This document shows, piece after piece, positions 4,372-6,293 of a stretch of 6,293 nt of DNA. Below the pieces are notes generated by a model. That model did no database searches, was not told the origin of the DNA, and was given only the letters and a program-made list of their open reading frames with translations. The position numbers and the translations under genes are program-made. Position 1 is the stretch's first letter; every line of letters begins with the position of its first letter. The stretch covers positions 1-6,293 of the forward strand of contig JAASTB010000136.1 of NCBI GenBank assembly GCA_021767625.1. The letters are read 5' to 3'. Source of the stretch: Wenzhouxiangella sp. Lineage in GTDB: Bacteria; Pseudomonadota; Gammaproteobacteria; Xanthomonadales; Wenzhouxiangellaceae.

Positions 4372-6293
4372 GTGGCGGAGACAGAGGTTCATCCAGGCGG
4401 CCGATCCCGCTCGAACAAAAGCGCGGACGGGCGGTTTTCACAGGGGGTGACGTTCGTCCTCTGCCTCTCGCTCGTCCTGCTGGCGGCCGCGGTGCAGGCG
4501 CAGTCTCCCACGCTCCCGTTGACTGCCGACGTCGTACGCGTTGGTATTTACCAGAACAGCCCGAAGGTCGGCCTGGATCCCGACGGTGAGCCGACCGGCA
4601 TCTTCATCGACCTGATCGAGGCCATCGCCGAACGCGAAGGCTGGCAACTCGAGTACGTCCCAGGCACCTGGCAGGAAGGGCTGCAGCGGCTCACGACCGG
4701 CGAAATCGACCTGATGCCGGACGTAGCGCTGACGGCCGAACGCACCGAGTTATTCGCCTTCCACGACGAACCGGCGCTATCGAGCTGGCACCAGGTGTAC
4801 GCACCGGTGGGCAGCGGCATTCGCTCCATTCTCGATCTCGACGGACGGCACGTCGCCGTGCTCGATGGATCGATTCAGCAAAGCCAGCTCGACGGCATGG
4901 TAGAGGGCTTCGGCATCGAGCTGGCGACGTCTTCCTACCCGGATTTCGACGCCGCCTTCGAGGCGGTGCGCACGGGCGATGCCGATGCAGTCATCACCAA
5001 CCGCTTCTTCGGCGAGCACAACGCCGCCCGCTACGGGCTGGAAGACACTTCGGTCATCTTCTCGCCCTCGCGACTCTATTTCGCGGCACCGCTGACCGGC
5101 CGACGCGGGCTGCTCGAGGCCATCGACCGCCACCTTGTGGCGTTCAAGCAGGACTCGCAGTCGCCCTGGTATCGCTCGCTGGAGCGCTGGACCAGCGGGC
5201 CGCCGCTGACGACCTGGCCGGCATGGCTGCCCTGGGCGATTGCCGCGGCCCTCGTCATGCTCGCCGGCGGTCTGATCATCGTGCTGGTACTGCGCGGCCA
5301 GGTGCGTGCGCGCACCCGGCAAGTCTACGAGCAGGCGCGACAGCACACGCGCCAACTCGAACGCCGCGTGGATGCCCGCACCCGTGAACTGCGCGAGACA
5401 TCGGCGTTCTTCCAGTCGCTCATCGACCATATCCCCAGCCTGATCTATTACAAGGACACGCAGCTTCGATTCACCGGCTGCAACAAGGCCTACGAGCGAG
5501 CTTTCGGCCTCAGCCGCGACGACATCACCGGCCGCTGCGTCACCGAACTCGAGTACCTGCCGCGTGCGCAGCGCGAGGAGTTCGAGCTGGAACAGCGAAC
5601 CCTGCTCGAGCTCGGCGGCTCGATCAACCGCGAAATCACCCTGGACTTCGCCGACGGCACCCGGCGCGAAATGCTCTACTCGGCCGCACGCATCCAGGGA
5701 CCGGACGAAATGCCGCTGGGCATCGTGGGACTTCTGGTGGACATCACCGTCCAGAAGCGGGTCGAGAGCGAACTCTCGGTTGCACGCGATCGAGCGCAGG
5801 CGGCCGATCGCGTCAAGTCGGCCTTCCTCGCCACGATGAGCCACGAGCTGCGCACGCCCCTGAATTCCATCATCGGCTTCACCGGCATCCTGCTCCAGGA
5901 GCTTGCCGGGCCGCTCAACGCCGAGCAGACCAAACAGCTCGAAATGGTCCGCAACAGCTCCCAGCACTTGCTGACCCTGATCAACGACGTGCTCGACATC
6001 TCCCGCATCGAGGCCGGAGAGATGAGCCTGGCCGAGGAATCCTTCGATGTACTGCAATCAGTCGACAAGGTCGCCGAGATCATGCGCCCGCAGGCGCAAC
6101 GGAAAAACATCGAGCTCAATATCCACTTCGACGCCGACCCCGGCCTTCGCCTGGGTGACGCCAGGCGCGTCGAACAGATTCTGTTCAACCTCATCGGCAA
6201 TGCAGTCAAGTTCACGGAATCGGGCTCGGTCGACGTCGGAGTCGACACGGAGAGCGGGGAGGGGCACAATCCGGTAGTCATCACGATTCGTGA
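4372..6293 (+). CDS. Transmembrane sensor histidine kinase with periplasmic solute-binding domain and PAS, C-terminus missing
   Basis: The frame opens after a stop at 4336-4338. From the GTG at 4372 it gives 640 codons and runs off the right edge. Residues 26-43 (VTFVLCLSLVLLAAAVQA) are a signal sequence or first membrane helix after a long polar n-region. Residues about 53-275 are a bacterial type-3 solute-binding domain: GIFIDLIEAIAEREGW, GEIDLMPDVALTAER (110-124), DADAVITNRFFG (203-214). A membrane helix follows at about 284-307, then a coiled coil (308-345), a PAS/PAC domain (about 346-465), and HisKA with MSHELRTPLN (489-498), phospho-accepting His491. The ATPase N-box is ARRVEQILFNLIGNAVKF (597-614), with Asn606 and Asn610; the G boxes lie beyond the window. 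The protein should bind a small molecule in the periplasm and pass the signal to a response regulator, a design related to BvgS/EvgS but with one binding lobe pair. Whether receiver or Hpt domains follow cannot be seen. Signal and partner are unknown. Confidence 0.93.
   Translation, partial: MAETEVHPGGRSRSNKSADGRFSQGVTFVLCLSLVLLAAAVQAQSPTLPLTADVVRVGIYQNSPKVGLDPDGEPTGIFIDLIEAIAEREGWQLEYVPGTWQEGLQRLTTGEIDLMPDVALTAERTELFAFHDEPALSSWHQVYAPVGSGIRSILDLDGRHVAVLDGSIQQSQLDGMVEGFGIELATSSYPDFDAAFEAVRTGDADAVITNRFFGEHNAARYGLEDTSVIFSPSRLYFAAPLTGRRGLLEAIDRHLVAFKQDSQSPWYRSLERWTSGPPLTTWPAWLPWAIAAALVMLAGGLIIVLVLRGQVRARTRQVYEQARQHTRQLERRVDARTRELRETSAFFQSLIDHIPSLIYYKDTQLRFTGCNKAYERAFGLSRDDITGRCVTELEYLPRAQREEFELEQRTLLELGGSINREITLDFADGTRREMLYSAARIQGPDEMPLGIVGLLVDITVQKRVESELSVARDRAQAADRVKSAFLATMSHELRTPLNSIIGFTGILLQELAGPLNAEQTKQLEMVRNSSQHLLTLINDVLDISRIEAGEMSLAEESFDVLQSVDKVAEIMRPQAQRKNIELNIHFDADPGLRLGDARRVEQILFNLIGNAVKFTESGSVDVGVDTESGEGHNPVVITIR

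Noticed and set aside
4777..6057. Long open frame of 426 codons on the minus strand, opposite the kinase
   Set aside because: Its composition mirrors the antisense of the kinase codons, and it carries no motif. The sense frame has SBP, PAS and HisKA motifs throughout.

Overview
The window is GC-rich, densely coding bacterial DNA. Its five genes belong to families common in Gammaproteobacteria. The GC content, the ToxR/CadC-type regulator and the periplasmic-sensor kinase suggest a high-GC gammaproteobacterium (Lysobacterales/Chromatiales-like), but no rRNA or marker gene here fixes the taxon. I see no insertion sequence, tRNA, rRNA, CRISPR array, phage gene or attachment site, and no gene-free stretch longer than about 95 bases.

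Layout, left to right. (1) 1-642, minus: the first 214 codons of a membrane-anchored winged-helix regulator (wHTH, one transmembrane helix, start of a probable TPR domain), cut by the left edge. (2) 735-2180, plus: an exported S41-family serine peptidase, divergent from the regulator across 92 bases. (3) 2167-2952, minus: a PhzF-family isomerase-like protein that converges on the peptidase and overlaps its 3' end by 14 bases. A perfect 11-bp-stem inverted repeat lies just inside it. (4) 3039-4286, plus: a full-length ThrE-type threonine/serine exporter, divergent from the PhzF gene. The 86-base gap between them holds an 8-bp-arm palindrome beside overlapping candidate -10 boxes. (5) 4372-6293, plus: a transmembrane sensor histidine kinase (periplasmic solute-binding domain, TM, coiled coil, PAS, HisKA, start of HATPase), cut by the right edge.

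How they may work together. The regulator/peptidase pair has the arrangement of a local regulator and its target. The PhzF/ThrE pair shares one promoter region and may be co-regulated, perhaps as amino-acid-derivative processing and export. The kinase follows thrE on the same strand after 85 bases and has its own ribosome binding site and a possible promoter. These links rest on gene arrangement only. The families are all known. I found no clearly undescribed system; the best leads are the phzF/thrE palindrome, the hairpin at the overlapping convergent gene ends, and the non-standard motifs of the peptidase and of the kinase's sensor domain.
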